A stretch of DNA of 64,000 bases from an uncultured Paenibacillus sp. (lineage in GTDB: Bacteria > Bacillota > Bacilli > Paenibacillales > Paenibacillaceae). Shown here one piece after another: positions 8,553-16,458 of this stretch (position 1 is its first letter; every line of letters starts with the position of its first letter). The stretch is taken from assembly GCA_937895345.1 (NCBI GenBank), contig CALAWP010000060.1, forward strand, positions 1 through 64,000, given 5' to 3'. The translations under genes and the position numbers were made by a program. The notes beneath the pieces were generated by a model. That model saw only the letters and a program-made list of their open reading frames with translations, made no database searches and was not told the origin of the DNA.

Positions 8553-10034
8553 TCAATCGCCGAACCAGGCGGCGGCAAGCCTTCGGATGCCTTCCTCCAG
8601 CTCCTCTTCCGTCAGCCCGCCGAAGCCGAGCATGATGTAGGAATCCGGACAGCGGTCCGGATCGTTCCAATGCTTCGCCGGGGAATAGATGCGGCAGTCC
8701 GCCAGTTCGGCGAGCCTCGCCAGCTCGTCGCGATGTCTTCCCTTGACGTCCAGCAGCACGTGAAGGCCCGACCGGCCGCCGATCAGCTCGGCGCGATCGC
8801 CCATATGCCGCTTCACGGCGGTCGTCAACGCCCTGTGGCGGCTTTGGTATATTCGCTTCATGCGGCGGATATGTCTGGCCCAATGCCCGTCCCGCATATA
8901 GACGGCCGCCGCGCGCTGAATGATCGGCGACACCGTCTGGCTGTAGCCGGCCAGCATGGAGCTTGCCGATTCCATAAGCGGCGCGGGAAGGATCAAATAG
9001 CTGAGACGAAGCGCCGGCATAAAGCATTTGGACATCGTCCCCAAATAGATGACCCTCCCATCGGCGTCCAGCGCCTTGAGCGAAGGGATGGGGCGGCTGT
9101 CGTACCGGAACTCGCTGTCGTAATCGTCTTCGATAATCCAGCTTTCGCTGCGGGAAGCCCAGTTCAGCAGCATCGTCCGCCGCTGAATCGGCATAACCAT
9201 GCCGAGCGGAAACTGGTGCGACGGCGTGACGTACACGACGTCCGGGTCGGTCTTCGCCAGCAGATCCGGCCGGATCCCGTCCTCGTCGACGGCGATGGGG
9301 GACACGTTGCAGCCGTAACGGAGAAACACGGTTTTGACGCCGTCATATCCGGGCTCCTCCATGCCGATCTTCTTCGCATGCAATTGCATAAGCTGGCACA
9401 GCAAGCCGACCGCATGCTGCGTGCCGGCGCAGATGACGACTTGCTCGGGCGCGCAGACCGCTCCCCGGGATTGATAGGCGAAATCCGCGATTTCCTTCCG
9501 CAGCTCGGGCAACCCGAGCGGGTCGCCGTAGCCGAGCAGCTCTTGCGGCGGCGACGCCAGCGCCTTCATCATGCTGGTCCGCCAGCGGTCCATCGGAAAC
9601 CGGTCGTACGCGATGTCGCCGTATTGGAAGTCGAATCTTGGCTTTGACCCGCCGGCCGGCGGCGCTTCGCCCGTAAGGCCGGACGAAGACGGACCGCCTG
9701 GGCCGGCCGAAGCCGGGGCCGGGGAGGCGCCGCGTGCCGATTGTCCCGGACGTACTCGCGTCTCATCCCCGTGCGGCAGCAAGTCGTCCAGAGGCAGGAC
9801 GATGCAGCCGCGCCTTTCCCGGCTTTCGATATAACCTTCGGCCAGCAGCTGGGCGTAGGCGGAATCGACCGTATTTTTGCTGACTTCCAGATGCTTCGCC
9901 AATTGCCGGATCGAAGGAAGCCTGGCGCCGGAAGGAATGGCGCCTGTTTCGATCTGCTCTTTAATATACGCGTACAACTGTACATATAACGGCGTTTCTC
10001 CATTCGCGGCAAGCAGAGGCGTAATTGCAAACAT
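8553..10034 (-). CDS. MocR-type transcriptional regulator (GntR HTH fused to aminotransferase-like domain)
   Basis: A 493-residue chimeric regulator. Residues 1-80 are a GntR winged helix (LPSIRQLAKHLEVSKNTVDSAYAQLLAEGYI), residues about 85-132 a Gly/Pro/Ala-rich linker, and the rest a class I aminotransferase fold. Lys336 in GTMSKCF is the expected pyridoxal-phosphate lysine and EDDYDSEFR (about 302-310) carries the cofactor-contacting Asp. PdxR and GabR are relatives that act as PLP-responsive regulators. It is divergent from a flavin-binding oxidase-like gene and the interval holds repeated GTGACA boxes, so it probably controls that gene and itself. GGGGACAG lies 9 bases before ATG 10034. 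The GC-rich linker is normal for the family. Confidence 0.9.
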   Translation of the reverse strand: MFAITPLLAANGETPLYVQLYAYIKEQIETGAIPSGARLPSIRQLAKHLEVSKNTVDSAYAQLLAEGYIESRERRGCIVLPLDDLLPHGDETRVRPGQSARGASPAPASAGPGGPSSSGLTGEAPPAGGSKPRFDFQYGDIAYDRFPMDRWRTSMMKALASPPQELLGYGDPLGLPELRKEIADFAYQSRGAVCAPEQVVICAGTQHAVGLLCQLMQLHAKKIGMEEPGYDGVKTVFLRYGCNVSPIAVDEDGIRPDLLAKTDPDVVYVTPSHQFPLGMVMPIQRRTMLLNWASRSESWIIEDDYDSEFRYDSRPIPSLKALDADGRVIYLGTMSKCFMPALRLSYLILPAPLMESASSMLAGYSQTVSPIIQRAAAVYMRDGHWARHIRRMKRIYQSRHRALTTAVKRHMGDRAELIGGRSGLHVLLDVKGRHRDELARLAELADCRIYSPAKHWNDPDRCPDSYIMLGFGGLTEEELEEGIRRLAAAWFGD

Positions 10035-10051
10035 GGGATTTTCTGTCCCCT

Positions 10052-10080
10052 TTTATAATGATGGATTAAGTTGCTTTCAA
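10052..10080 (-). promoter_or_regulatory. Promoter of the MocR gene with operator overlapping -35
   Basis: On the minus strand TTGAAA (10075-10080), 17-base spacer, TATAAA (10052-10057). The -35 is embedded in a GTGACA-type operator (about 10074-10089), which suggests negative autoregulation. Confidence 0.65.
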
Positions 10081-10250
10081 AAGTGACAGTCTTCGTTATG
10101 ATTGACCATATCACATCCCCGGCCGAATAGGGAAGAGGCAAAGTCGGATAGCTGATGCTTGTATGTGCGCCACGTGGACTGACTTCTTGTCACCTTTCGA
10201 TAGAGAGTTTCTGTCACTTTTGAAAGTGACAGCAATCGGTTAAAGTGACA
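10079..10250. promoter_or_regulatory. MocR operator array (AAAGTGACA boxes)
   Basis: Related boxes are AAAAGTGACAG (10079-10089), TTGTCACCTTT (10187-10197, inverted), a near-perfect palindrome CTGTCACTTT / 2-base centre / AAAGTGACAG (10211-10232) and AAAGTGACA (10242-10250). Sixteen bases around the first site (10074-10089) are identical to part of the reverse complement of the palindrome. Paired direct and inverted boxes are how characterised MocR regulators contact DNA; assignment to this MocR is inferred from position. Confidence 0.65.
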
Positions 10251-10288
10251 ATATGTCAAATAGAACCGAGTCGGGAAGGGGAATTCGG

Positions 10289-10792
10289 ATGATTACGAAT
10301 GTACGCTTGAAAGCAAGGGAATGTCACGATTTGGAGCGGATCCATCGATTTTTGAAGGAAGCGCGCACCGCCTACATGGGGTTGTCGGACGGCGGGGCTC
10401 CTTACGTTGTTCCGCTCAATTACGTTTGGCACAACGGAGCCTTTTACGCGCACGGCGCTGCGGAAGGACGCAAAATGGACATCCTCTCCCGCAACGCCAA
10501 CGCATGCTTTACCGTCAGTGAAGATTACGGCACGCTGCCGCATCCCGTTCCCGCCAAAACCGATACGGCGTATATGAGCGTGATGGGATTCGGCAAGGTA
10601 GAGCTTGTCGCCGACCTGGACGAGGCGACGGAAGTTTTGCAACAGATGCTTCATAAATACGCGCCGGGCTTTCACGGGCAGCCGCTTGCCAAGTCCCACG
10701 TCGAACGTTACCGTTCTTCTCTGGGCAGCGCGACGGCCGTCCTGAAGCTGAAGCCCGAATATGTAACCGCAAAGGAAAACGGCGGCATCTAA
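10289..10792 (+). CDS. Pyridoxamine 5'-phosphate oxidase-family flavoprotein (NimA-like)
   Basis: A 167-residue split-barrel FMN-binding protein of the Pyridox_ox_2/nitroimidazole-resistance type. Landmarks are YMGLSDGGAPYVVPLNYVWHNGAFYAHGAAEGRKMDILSRN-like strands near residues 25-70 and CFTVSEDYG near 75-85. Such proteins bind flavin and are not necessarily pyridoxine-phosphate oxidases; substrate is unknown. ATG 10289 is chosen over 10253 because GGGAAGGGG lies 8 bases upstream and the earlier start sits within the operator region. It is divergent from the MocR regulator. A terminator separates it from the convergent CorC-type gene. Confidence 0.8.
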   Translation: MITNVRLKARECHDLERIHRFLKEARTAYMGLSDGGAPYVVPLNYVWHNGAFYAHGAAEGRKMDILSRNANACFTVSEDYGTLPHPVPAKTDTAYMSVMGFGKVELVADLDEATEVLQQMLHKYAPGFHGQPLAKSHVERYRSSLGSATAVLKLKPEYVTAKENGGI

Positions 10793-10803
10793 GATCAAAT
10801 GGC

Positions 10804-10835
10804 AAGGGAGTTCGGAACAGGCTCCGAACTCCCTT
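10804..10835. terminator. Bidirectional terminator
   Basis: Perfect 13-base arms AAGGGAGTTCGGA and TCCGAACTCCCTT around a 6-base loop, between two convergent genes. The T-tract is weak on both strands. Confidence 0.7.
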
Positions 10836-10848
10836 GTGTGCGTTATGA

Positions 10849-12162
10849 TTAGGCCGTTTCGCTTTCGATTTCGGGCTGCAAAATTTGCAGCTCAATCTTG
10901 CGGATGCGGTTTTTGCTCGTTTCGCGAATAATAAATTTCAGATGCTCGAACATAAATTCCTTGCCCTTCTTCGGCTCCTGCAGCTTGCTGTAGAGCCATC
11001 CGCCAATCGTATCGACTTCCTCGTCCTGGAAATTCAAGGAGGTCAATTCCTCAACCTCGTCGAGCAGCACCTTGCCGTCCAGCAAATAGCAATTTTCGTC
11101 CAGCTGCTCGATCTCCTTGCGTTCGTCCGCATCGAATTCGTCGCGGATTTCGCCGACGATTTCTTCCAATATATCTTCAATCGTAATCAGCCCCGAAGTG
11201 CCGCCGTATTCGTCGACCAGAATAGCGATATGAACGCGCTCCTGCTGCATTCGCTTCAGCAGCATCTTGACGGGTGTAACCTCGGAGACGCTCAGCACGG
11301 GATGAACCAGCTTTTTGAAATCGAGTCCTTTGTCCGAATCGTATTCGAGAAACAGCTGCTTCGTATTGATCATGCCGACAATGTTGTCCTTGCTTTCCAG
11401 GGCGACCGGGAACCGGGTATATTGCTCCTTCCGGATAATGGCCAAATTTTGTTCCAGTGTATTATTCGTGTATAAGCAAATCATATCGGTACGAGGCACC
11501 ATAATTTCTTTGGCCAGCAGCTCGTCAAAGGCGAAGATCCGGCTGACGTAGCCGTATTCCGTATTGTTGATTTTGCCGCTTTGGTAGCTTTCATTCAAGA
11601 TGATCTGGATTTCTTCCTCGCTGTGAGCGTCCTCGTGCTCCTTGGCCGGCTTCAGACCGAACATGCGCACGAGCGCGTTCGCCGATCCGTTCAGCAGCCA
11701 AATAAACGGGAACAGGAGCGTGTGAAAGAAAATGATCGGTTTAGCGGTCATGAAAGAAATAAATTCCGCCTTTTGGATCGCCCAAGTTTTCGGCGCCAGT
11801 TCGCCGACGACAACATGGAGAAACGTAATGACGACAAAAGCGATCGCGATGGCGAGCGGATGGCTGAGCTCCTTGCTTATTCCCATATCGGCGAATACGG
11901 GATCGAGCATCTTCGCAACCGTAGGCTCGCCCAGAAAACCAAGGCCCAGCGCCGTAATCGTAATGCCGAGCTGGCAGGCGGATAAGTAGGCATCCAGATT
12001 GCTTGTCACTTTTTGAACGGCCAGCGCATTTTTCCGGCCCTCCAGCACCAACTGGTCGATGCGGCTCGCCCGCAGTCTGACGATGGCGAATTCCGTCGCC
12101 ACAAAAAACGCAGTCAGTAAAATTAGCAGAGCAATCATGAACAAATTAAGTCCTATGCCCAT
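10849..12162 (-). CDS. Hemolysin-C/CorC family membrane protein (DUF21-CBS-CorC)
   Basis: A 437-residue membrane protein with the three-part layout of the CNNM/CorC family. A DUF21 membrane domain with four hydrophobic segments spans about 1-195 (FFVATEFAIVRLR, GELAPKTWAIQKAE), paired CBS domains about 205-335 (MVPRTDMICLY, ILVDEYGGTSGLITIEDILEEIVGEI) and a C-terminal CorC/transporter-associated domain about 345-430 (DTIGGWLYSKL). Relatives act in magnesium efflux or homeostasis; transport of Mg2+ is inferred, not shown. A promoter lies about 50 bases upstream. The ribosome binding site is weak (GTGAG), so the start is only moderately sure. No M-box riboswitch was recognised upstream. Confidence 0.88.
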   Translation of the reverse strand: MGIGLNLFMIALLILLTAFFVATEFAIVRLRASRIDQLVLEGRKNALAVQKVTSNLDAYLSACQLGITITALGLGFLGEPTVAKMLDPVFADMGISKELSHPLAIAIAFVVITFLHVVVGELAPKTWAIQKAEFISFMTAKPIIFFHTLLFPFIWLLNGSANALVRMFGLKPAKEHEDAHSEEEIQIILNESYQSGKINNTEYGYVSRIFAFDELLAKEIMVPRTDMICLYTNNTLEQNLAIIRKEQYTRFPVALESKDNIVGMINTKQLFLEYDSDKGLDFKKLVHPVLSVSEVTPVKMLLKRMQQERVHIAILVDEYGGTSGLITIEDILEEIVGEIRDEFDADERKEIEQLDENCYLLDGKVLLDEVEELTSLNFQDEEVDTIGGWLYSKLQEPKKGKEFMFEHLKFIIRETSKNRIRKIELQILQPEIESETA

Positions 12163-12213
12163 TTTAAATTCTCACAACCCTTTTCTATATATTTTTAGTT
12201 GCACTTATTCAAT

Positions 12214-12243
12214 ACTATATCGAAGGATTACAGGTTATGACAA
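12214..12243 (-). promoter_or_regulatory. Promoter of the CorC-type gene
   Basis: Minus-strand TTGTCA (12238-12243), 18-base spacer, TATAGT (12214-12219), about 50 bases before the start codon. Confidence 0.6.
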
Positions 12244-12330
12244 ATGCCAAAAGGGGCGATCACGGTGTTCTAGCCCCCGTTACGGCGGTTTACCGAACCG
12301 CGGGGCGAACCTATCATCGTTTTTCGACTC

Positions 12331-12359
12331 TTTACAAGTCCATATCTCGGCTTTAAGAT
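12331..12359 (+). promoter_or_regulatory. Candidate promoter for the UbiA-led operon
   Basis: TTTACA (12331-12336), 17-base spacer, TAAGAT (12354-12359). The first gene starts about 100 bases downstream. The roughly 300-base gap between the two divergent genes also holds a small hairpin (GCGGTT-TACC-GAACCGC type, about 12283-12301) and no other gene that I can support. Confidence 0.5.
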
Positions 12360-12462
12360 GGGGTCATGCGCCTGGGCAGAGCCTCTGCGGCGGGCAGGCG
12401 CCGGCGAGAAACGCTTCTGTCGTTTCCGGCCAAATTCATCGCGGAGAGGCAGCGTGCGGTAT

Positions 12463-13383
12463 ATGTTCGAATGGTTGAAGCAGTTCAAGCGGGCTTCCAG
12501 ACTGAAAGTGATTCCGGTTATGATCATACCCGCGGCTTTGGGAGGACTCGGCGCGGCCGCATGGAACGGCCAGTTTCGCCCGGTCCTGTTTTTGATTACG
12601 CTGATCGGGGCCGGAGCGGCCCATTTGTTTTCCAATATGATCAACGATTGGTGGGATTACCGGAGCGGCGCGGACCAAGCGGCTTACGGCATGGAAGGGG
12701 CGATTTCCACCAATTCCGGATTTTTGACCCAAGGGGTCTGGTCCGCCGCCCGGTTCCGGCGGGTTACCTGGTCCGTCTTTGCGGTCGCGGCCGTCTGCGC
12801 GGCCGTCCTGGCCGCGTACAGCGGCTGGCCGGTCGTCGCGTTCGGCGCGGCCGGCGCGCTGATCGCTTATTATTATGTAGCGCCGCCGATCCGGTTCGGC
12901 TATCGGGGCAAAGGCTACAGCGAGCTCGCCATCTTGCTTTCCTTCGGCGTGCTGCCCGTAACCGGCGCCTATTACGTGCAGACCTCGCAGCTGGATTATC
13001 GGGCTTTGCTCCTTTCCTTGCCTATGGGGCTGATGACGACGCTTATATTGTTCAATCATCACTTTTTGCATTGGGAAGCGGACAGAGAGGCCGGCAAACG
13101 GACGCTGGTCGTCGTCTGGGGAGAACGGCGGGCTTTGCGGTTTTCCCGGCTGCTGCTGCTGCTGGCTTGCTTGTCGCTTCTCTTGTGCGTCATCCTTGGC
13201 GCGGCGCCTTTCTATGCGCTGCTTGCTCTGCCGGCGGCAATTCCTTTATATTGGATATATGGGAAATTGGACGAACGCAATCCGCCGGCGGCGTATTTGC
13301 CGTTGATGGGAGCTTCGTTGAAGGCGGCCGTCCGGTTCGGCGTCATCCTGATGTTGGCGTTGACGGTTCAGTCCGTCCTTTAA
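12463..13383 (+). CDS. UbiA family prenyltransferase (MenA-like)
   Basis: A 306-residue polytopic membrane enzyme of the UbiA superfamily, which moves a polyprenyl chain onto an aromatic ring. The first Asp-rich motif is clear (NMINDWWDYRSGAD, about residues 57-70). The second appears as HFLHWEADREAGKRTL, where the usual NNxRDxxxD is modified, so the acceptor is less certain. Menaquinone synthesis (1,4-dihydroxy-2-naphthoate prenyltransferase) is the likeliest role. About nine hydrophobic segments are visible. ATG 12463 or GTG 12454 could be the start; GGAGAGG at about 12443-12449 is slightly far from the first and close to the second. It heads an apparent unit with the next three genes. Confidence 0.72.
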   Translation: MFEWLKQFKRASRLKVIPVMIIPAALGGLGAAAWNGQFRPVLFLITLIGAGAAHLFSNMINDWWDYRSGADQAAYGMEGAISTNSGFLTQGVWSAARFRRVTWSVFAVAAVCAAVLAAYSGWPVVAFGAAGALIAYYYVAPPIRFGYRGKGYSELAILLSFGVLPVTGAYYVQTSQLDYRALLLSLPMGLMTTLILFNHHFLHWEADREAGKRTLVVVWGERRALRFSRLLLLLACLSLLLCVILGAAPFYALLALPAAIPLYWIYGKLDERNPPAAYLPLMGASLKAAVRFGVILMLALTVQSVL

Positions 13384-13428
13384 CCGGCAAGAGGCGAATC
13401 ATTTCTATTATGGAAAGAAGGCGGCAGC

Positions 13429-14157
13429 ATGAAAAGCTGGGTGCTAGGCGATTTTCATACGATTTTGAACGAAGGAGAAGTTTGGAAGATCGGCGGGTTT
13501 CCGCTTCCTGACGGAGGCTTTTGGCAGTACCGGGAGCCGGACGCCGTCGTCATCGTCCGCAACGGAATTTTGTACGTCCGCGCGGCCATCAGCCGCAGCA
13601 ACGACCGGATTCAAATATTGGACAACGCCAAGCATATGTATTATTCCGTCGAGCCGGTCGAGGTGCCGGCGAACGGCGAGATCAGCTTCGAGCTGAACAT
13701 TCGCGCCCGAACGCAAAATACGGCTCCCGGCGATTTGTACGACGGTTACGTTTCGCTGAATTTGCTCGATTTTACGACGGGAGGAGCGCTTGATTTTTTT
13801 GTCGGCAACGACCAATACGCCAGCGTGTATGCCGTGCTTCCGTTTCCGGGCGTCGAGGTGCCTCCTTCGGATCGGACGCGATACTTTTGCGTCTTCAAGG
13901 AAGAAACGGATTTTCGGCCGCGAGAGTTCAACACTTACAAAATTTCGTACAATCGGGCCGAAGACGAGGTCGCGTTCTACGTCAACGGCCGGGAAGTTCG
14001 CCGGGAGAAGGGGGTTCCCGTCAAATTCAACCGGTTTACGGTCGCTCTGGGCATTATGACCGAGAAGGATCTGACGCCCGAAGGCAGCGTTTCGGCGCAT
14101 GGACAGACGGTAATCGGGGAATGGTCGCCGATTGCGATCGAGGTCAAGGAAGGCTGA
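13429..14157 (+). CDS. DUF6081 family protein (predicted beta-sandwich)
   Basis: A 242-residue protein without signal peptide or membrane segment. The pattern of alternating strands (VVIVRNGILYVRAAISRS, ISFELNIRAR, DEVAFYVNGREVRREKG) looks like a concanavalin-type beta-sandwich, and I place it in DUF6081 from remembered resemblance. Function is unknown. GAAAGAAGG lies shortly before ATG 13429. It sits 45 bases after the prenyltransferase and 30 bases before the histidine kinase gene, suggesting cotranscription. No catalytic residues can be named. Confidence 0.6.
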   Translation: MKSWVLGDFHTILNEGEVWKIGGFPLPDGGFWQYREPDAVVIVRNGILYVRAAISRSNDRIQILDNAKHMYYSVEPVEVPANGEISFELNIRARTQNTAPGDLYDGYVSLNLLDFTTGGALDFFVGNDQYASVYAVLPFPGVEVPPSDRTRYFCVFKEETDFRPREFNTYKISYNRAEDEVAFYVNGREVRREKGVPVKFNRFTVALGIMTEKDLTPEGSVSAHGQTVIGEWSPIAIEVKEG

Positions 14158-14187
14158 CATGCCGGCCGTCCGGAAAGGGCTTATGCG

Positions 14188-15594
14188 ATGTTGTTCGTAC
14201 TGATCGTTTTATGCACGATAGCGGCCATCCTATGGGCGTCGGAGCCGGGCTCGGCCGTCAACCGGCGGCTGGCCGCCCTCGCTTTCAGCGGCGGCTCCGG
14301 CGCCCTGGCGGCGATGATCGATCTGCACTGGCTGCCGCAAGCGGCGGAAGCGGGGGCGGGTGAACGGTTTCTGCGCTTCCTTTATGAACTGCAAGCGCTC
14401 TCTTCCTTATTTTCTTATTACGGCATTCCGTACCTGTTTCTGCTGTTTGCGCTGGCTTACCGCAATCCGCCCCTAAAGCCGGCGGTTCGCAAGCTGGCTC
14501 CCTGGCTTCTGCTGGCGCCCATTGTGTTGTGCGTATGGCTGACGCCTTATTATAACGAGATGTATCCGATCTCCTACAAGGTCGTCGTCTGGTGGGCCGT
14601 CCCTTACATCTTGACGGGAACGCTGCTCGTGCTGTCCAAGCGGGTGCCTCCCGCCGCTTATGCAAGAACGCATTGGATCGTAAGCTTCGCCGTGCTGCCG
14701 CCGGTGCTCTTCAGCATGTTCATGAATTACGTGCTGCCCAGCCTCGGCATGCTCCGCATGTGGCGCTACAACACATGGATCGTAGGTCTTGGAGCGATCG
14801 TGTTCGTCATCGGCCTGTTCACTTACGGCTTTCTGGGCGTTCGGGTCCTTATCGACCGGAAACGGTACGATACGACGCTCCGGGCGGTGACGTCGGGTAC
14901 GGCGATGCTTCACCATGCGATCAAGAACGACGCCGGCAAGCTGAAGCTGTTTGCCGAGAAGATGAAGCGGTACGCGCAGGATACCGGCCAGACGGAGCTG
15001 CTGGCGGATGCGGAGGCGGTGCTGTCGGCTTCCCGCCATATGGAGGAGATGGTGTACCGGGTGCATCGCCGGACGGAAGATTTGGTGCTGCGGCCCGAAC
15101 GCTGCTTACTGGGCGCCCTGGTGGAGGAGACGGCGCGCGATCTGAAGCCGCTGCTGCAGAAGACGGAGCTGACGGTCGACGCGGCGGACGGCTGGAGCTG
15201 CGAGCTCGACAAGGCGCAAGTGAAGGAAGCTCTTCATAATATAATGGCGAACGCCGTTGAAGCGATGAAGGGAACGGGCAAGCTGACCGTGTCGCTGCAA
15301 GAGCAGAAGCGGGAGCTGATCGTCGAAATTCGGGACAGCGGCCCCGGCATTCCGGCCAATCGGATGAAGCGTATTTTTGAGCCGTTTTATACGACCAAAG
15401 GCGGGGGCAGCTTCGGGCTGGGACTGCCATACGCCTATCATGTCATGCGCAAGCATAAGGGCAGCCTGACCGTTCGAAGCAAGGACGGCGAAGGAACGGT
15501 ATTCTATATGATATTCCCGAAGCGTCACGTTGCGGCGAAGCGGCTGGCGCCCGCGGGCGAATCGGCGGCGGATGCCGGGGTGACCGGCGCATGA
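14188..15594 (+). CDS. Seven-TM sensor histidine kinase
   Basis: A 468-residue kinase with about seven membrane helices in residues 1-222 and no extracytoplasmic domain, then a dimerisation/phosphoacceptor region with two adjacent histidines (MLHHAIKNDAGKL, His242/His243) and a HATPase_c domain. N-box NIMANAVEAM has Asn355, G1 is DSGPGIP near 383-389, F-box IFEPFYTTKGGG near 397-407 and G2 FGLGL near 409-413. It probably phosphorylates the response regulator encoded 22 bases downstream. The lack of a large external loop suggests sensing in or near the membrane. GGAAAGGG precedes ATG 14188 by 8 bases. Confidence 0.88.
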   Translation: MLFVLIVLCTIAAILWASEPGSAVNRRLAALAFSGGSGALAAMIDLHWLPQAAEAGAGERFLRFLYELQALSSLFSYYGIPYLFLLFALAYRNPPLKPAVRKLAPWLLLAPIVLCVWLTPYYNEMYPISYKVVVWWAVPYILTGTLLVLSKRVPPAAYARTHWIVSFAVLPPVLFSMFMNYVLPSLGMLRMWRYNTWIVGLGAIVFVIGLFTYGFLGVRVLIDRKRYDTTLRAVTSGTAMLHHAIKNDAGKLKLFAEKMKRYAQDTGQTELLADAEAVLSASRHMEEMVYRVHRRTEDLVLRPERCLLGALVEETARDLKPLLQKTELTVDAADGWSCELDKAQVKEALHNIMANAVEAMKGTGKLTVSLQEQKRELIVEIRDSGPGIPANRMKRIFEPFYTTKGGGSFGLGLPYAYHVMRKHKGSLTVRSKDGEGTVFYMIFPKRHVAAKRLAPAGESAADAGVTGA

Positions 15595-15616
15595 ACGCCT
15601 GGAAAGGAGGAACGCC

Positions 15617-16300
15617 ATGAGCGGAATCAGGGTTGGCTTGGTGGAGGACGATCCGGACTGGAGACGGGGACTGGCCGATTATCTGGACCGGGAACCGGAT
15701 ATGGAGGTCGTGTGGAAAGCTTCCGGCGCCGACGAGCTGCACGCGGCGCTGAGCGATTGCCATCCCCCTGCCGACGTCGTGCTGATGGACATTATGCTGG
15801 GCGACAGTCCGGAAGGCATCCGTCTGGCGGAGGAAACGGCGCTGTCGACGGGAGCGCGCATTATCATGCTGACGTCGATGGAGGAGAAGGAGCTCATCTT
15901 CCGGGCGTTTCAGGCGGGCGCCATCGACTATCAGGTGAAATCGAGCTTTGAGCAGCTGCCCGGCGCCGTGCGCGCCGCATACGCCAAACAGTCTCCCATC
16001 AGTCCGGCGGCCGCGGAACGGCTGAGGGAGGAATTCAGGAGGCTGAAGGCCGTTGAGCGAGAATACGAGATTCGGAAGCTGAAGGACATGATTACTCCTT
16101 CGGAGCTTCAATTGCTCGGTCTCATCGATCAAGGCTATTCGCAGCCTCAAATCGCCGACAAGCTGTTCATTACGCTGCGCACCGTCAAAAACCACGTCAA
16201 CAGCATATTAAAGAAGCTGGGCATGCAAGGCTCCAAGGAAGCGGCGCAGCGGGTCAAGGAAATGGGGCTGCTCGGCGACGAGGCGGACGAGCGGCGCTGA
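15617..16300 (+). CDS. Response regulator, NarL/FixJ-type DNA-binding
   Basis: A 227-residue two-domain regulator. The receiver domain (about 1-120) has the acidic pair EDD at 10-12, phospho-acceptor Asp58 in VVLMDIM, a conserved Thr in IIMLTSM and Lys in YQVKSSF. A charged linker leads to a LuxR-type helix-turn-helix (about 155-220; TPSELQLLGLIDQGYSQPQIADKLFITLRTVKNHVNSILKKL). GGAAAGGAGG precedes ATG 15617. It directly follows its likely partner kinase, and the unit ends at the palindromic terminator at 16355. Targets are unknown; the gene pair and the upstream UbiA and DUF6081 genes are candidates. Confidence 0.9.
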   Translation: MSGIRVGLVEDDPDWRRGLADYLDREPDMEVVWKASGADELHAALSDCHPPADVVLMDIMLGDSPEGIRLAEETALSTGARIIMLTSMEEKELIFRAFQAGAIDYQVKSSFEQLPGAVRAAYAKQSPISPAAAERLREEFRRLKAVEREYEIRKLKDMITPSELQLLGLIDQGYSQPQIADKLFITLRTVKNHVNSILKKLGMQGSKEAAQRVKEMGLLGDEADERR

Positions 16301-16354
16301 CGGCTTCGCGTTGGCTGCCGGTTCCCGCAAGCGGAACGACGGAGACTCTTCACG

Positions 16355-16383
16355 GTACCAAGAATTCTTGGTACTATTTTTTT
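16355..16383 (+). terminator. Terminator built on a perfect 20-base palindrome
   Basis: GTACCAAGAATTCTTGGTAC (16355-16374) is a perfect palindrome followed by TATTTTTTT. It probably ends the four-gene unit. Confidence 0.7.
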
Positions 16384-16458
16384 GGCCTGGAAAAAGTATG
16401 ATATACATATATCCAATATTAAAAATATCTCATCTTTAGCCGATGGAGGGGATAGACG

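Noticed and set aside
9650..9760. GC-rich stretch in the MocR gene as an insertion or repeat
   Set aside because: It encodes the Gly/Pro/Ala linker normal between the two domains of MocR regulators, and no repeat unit was found.
12163..12462. M-box magnesium riboswitch upstream of the CorC-type gene
   Set aside because: A good promoter lies only about 50 bases before the start, too close for a leader of that size, and no M-box core sequence was recognised.
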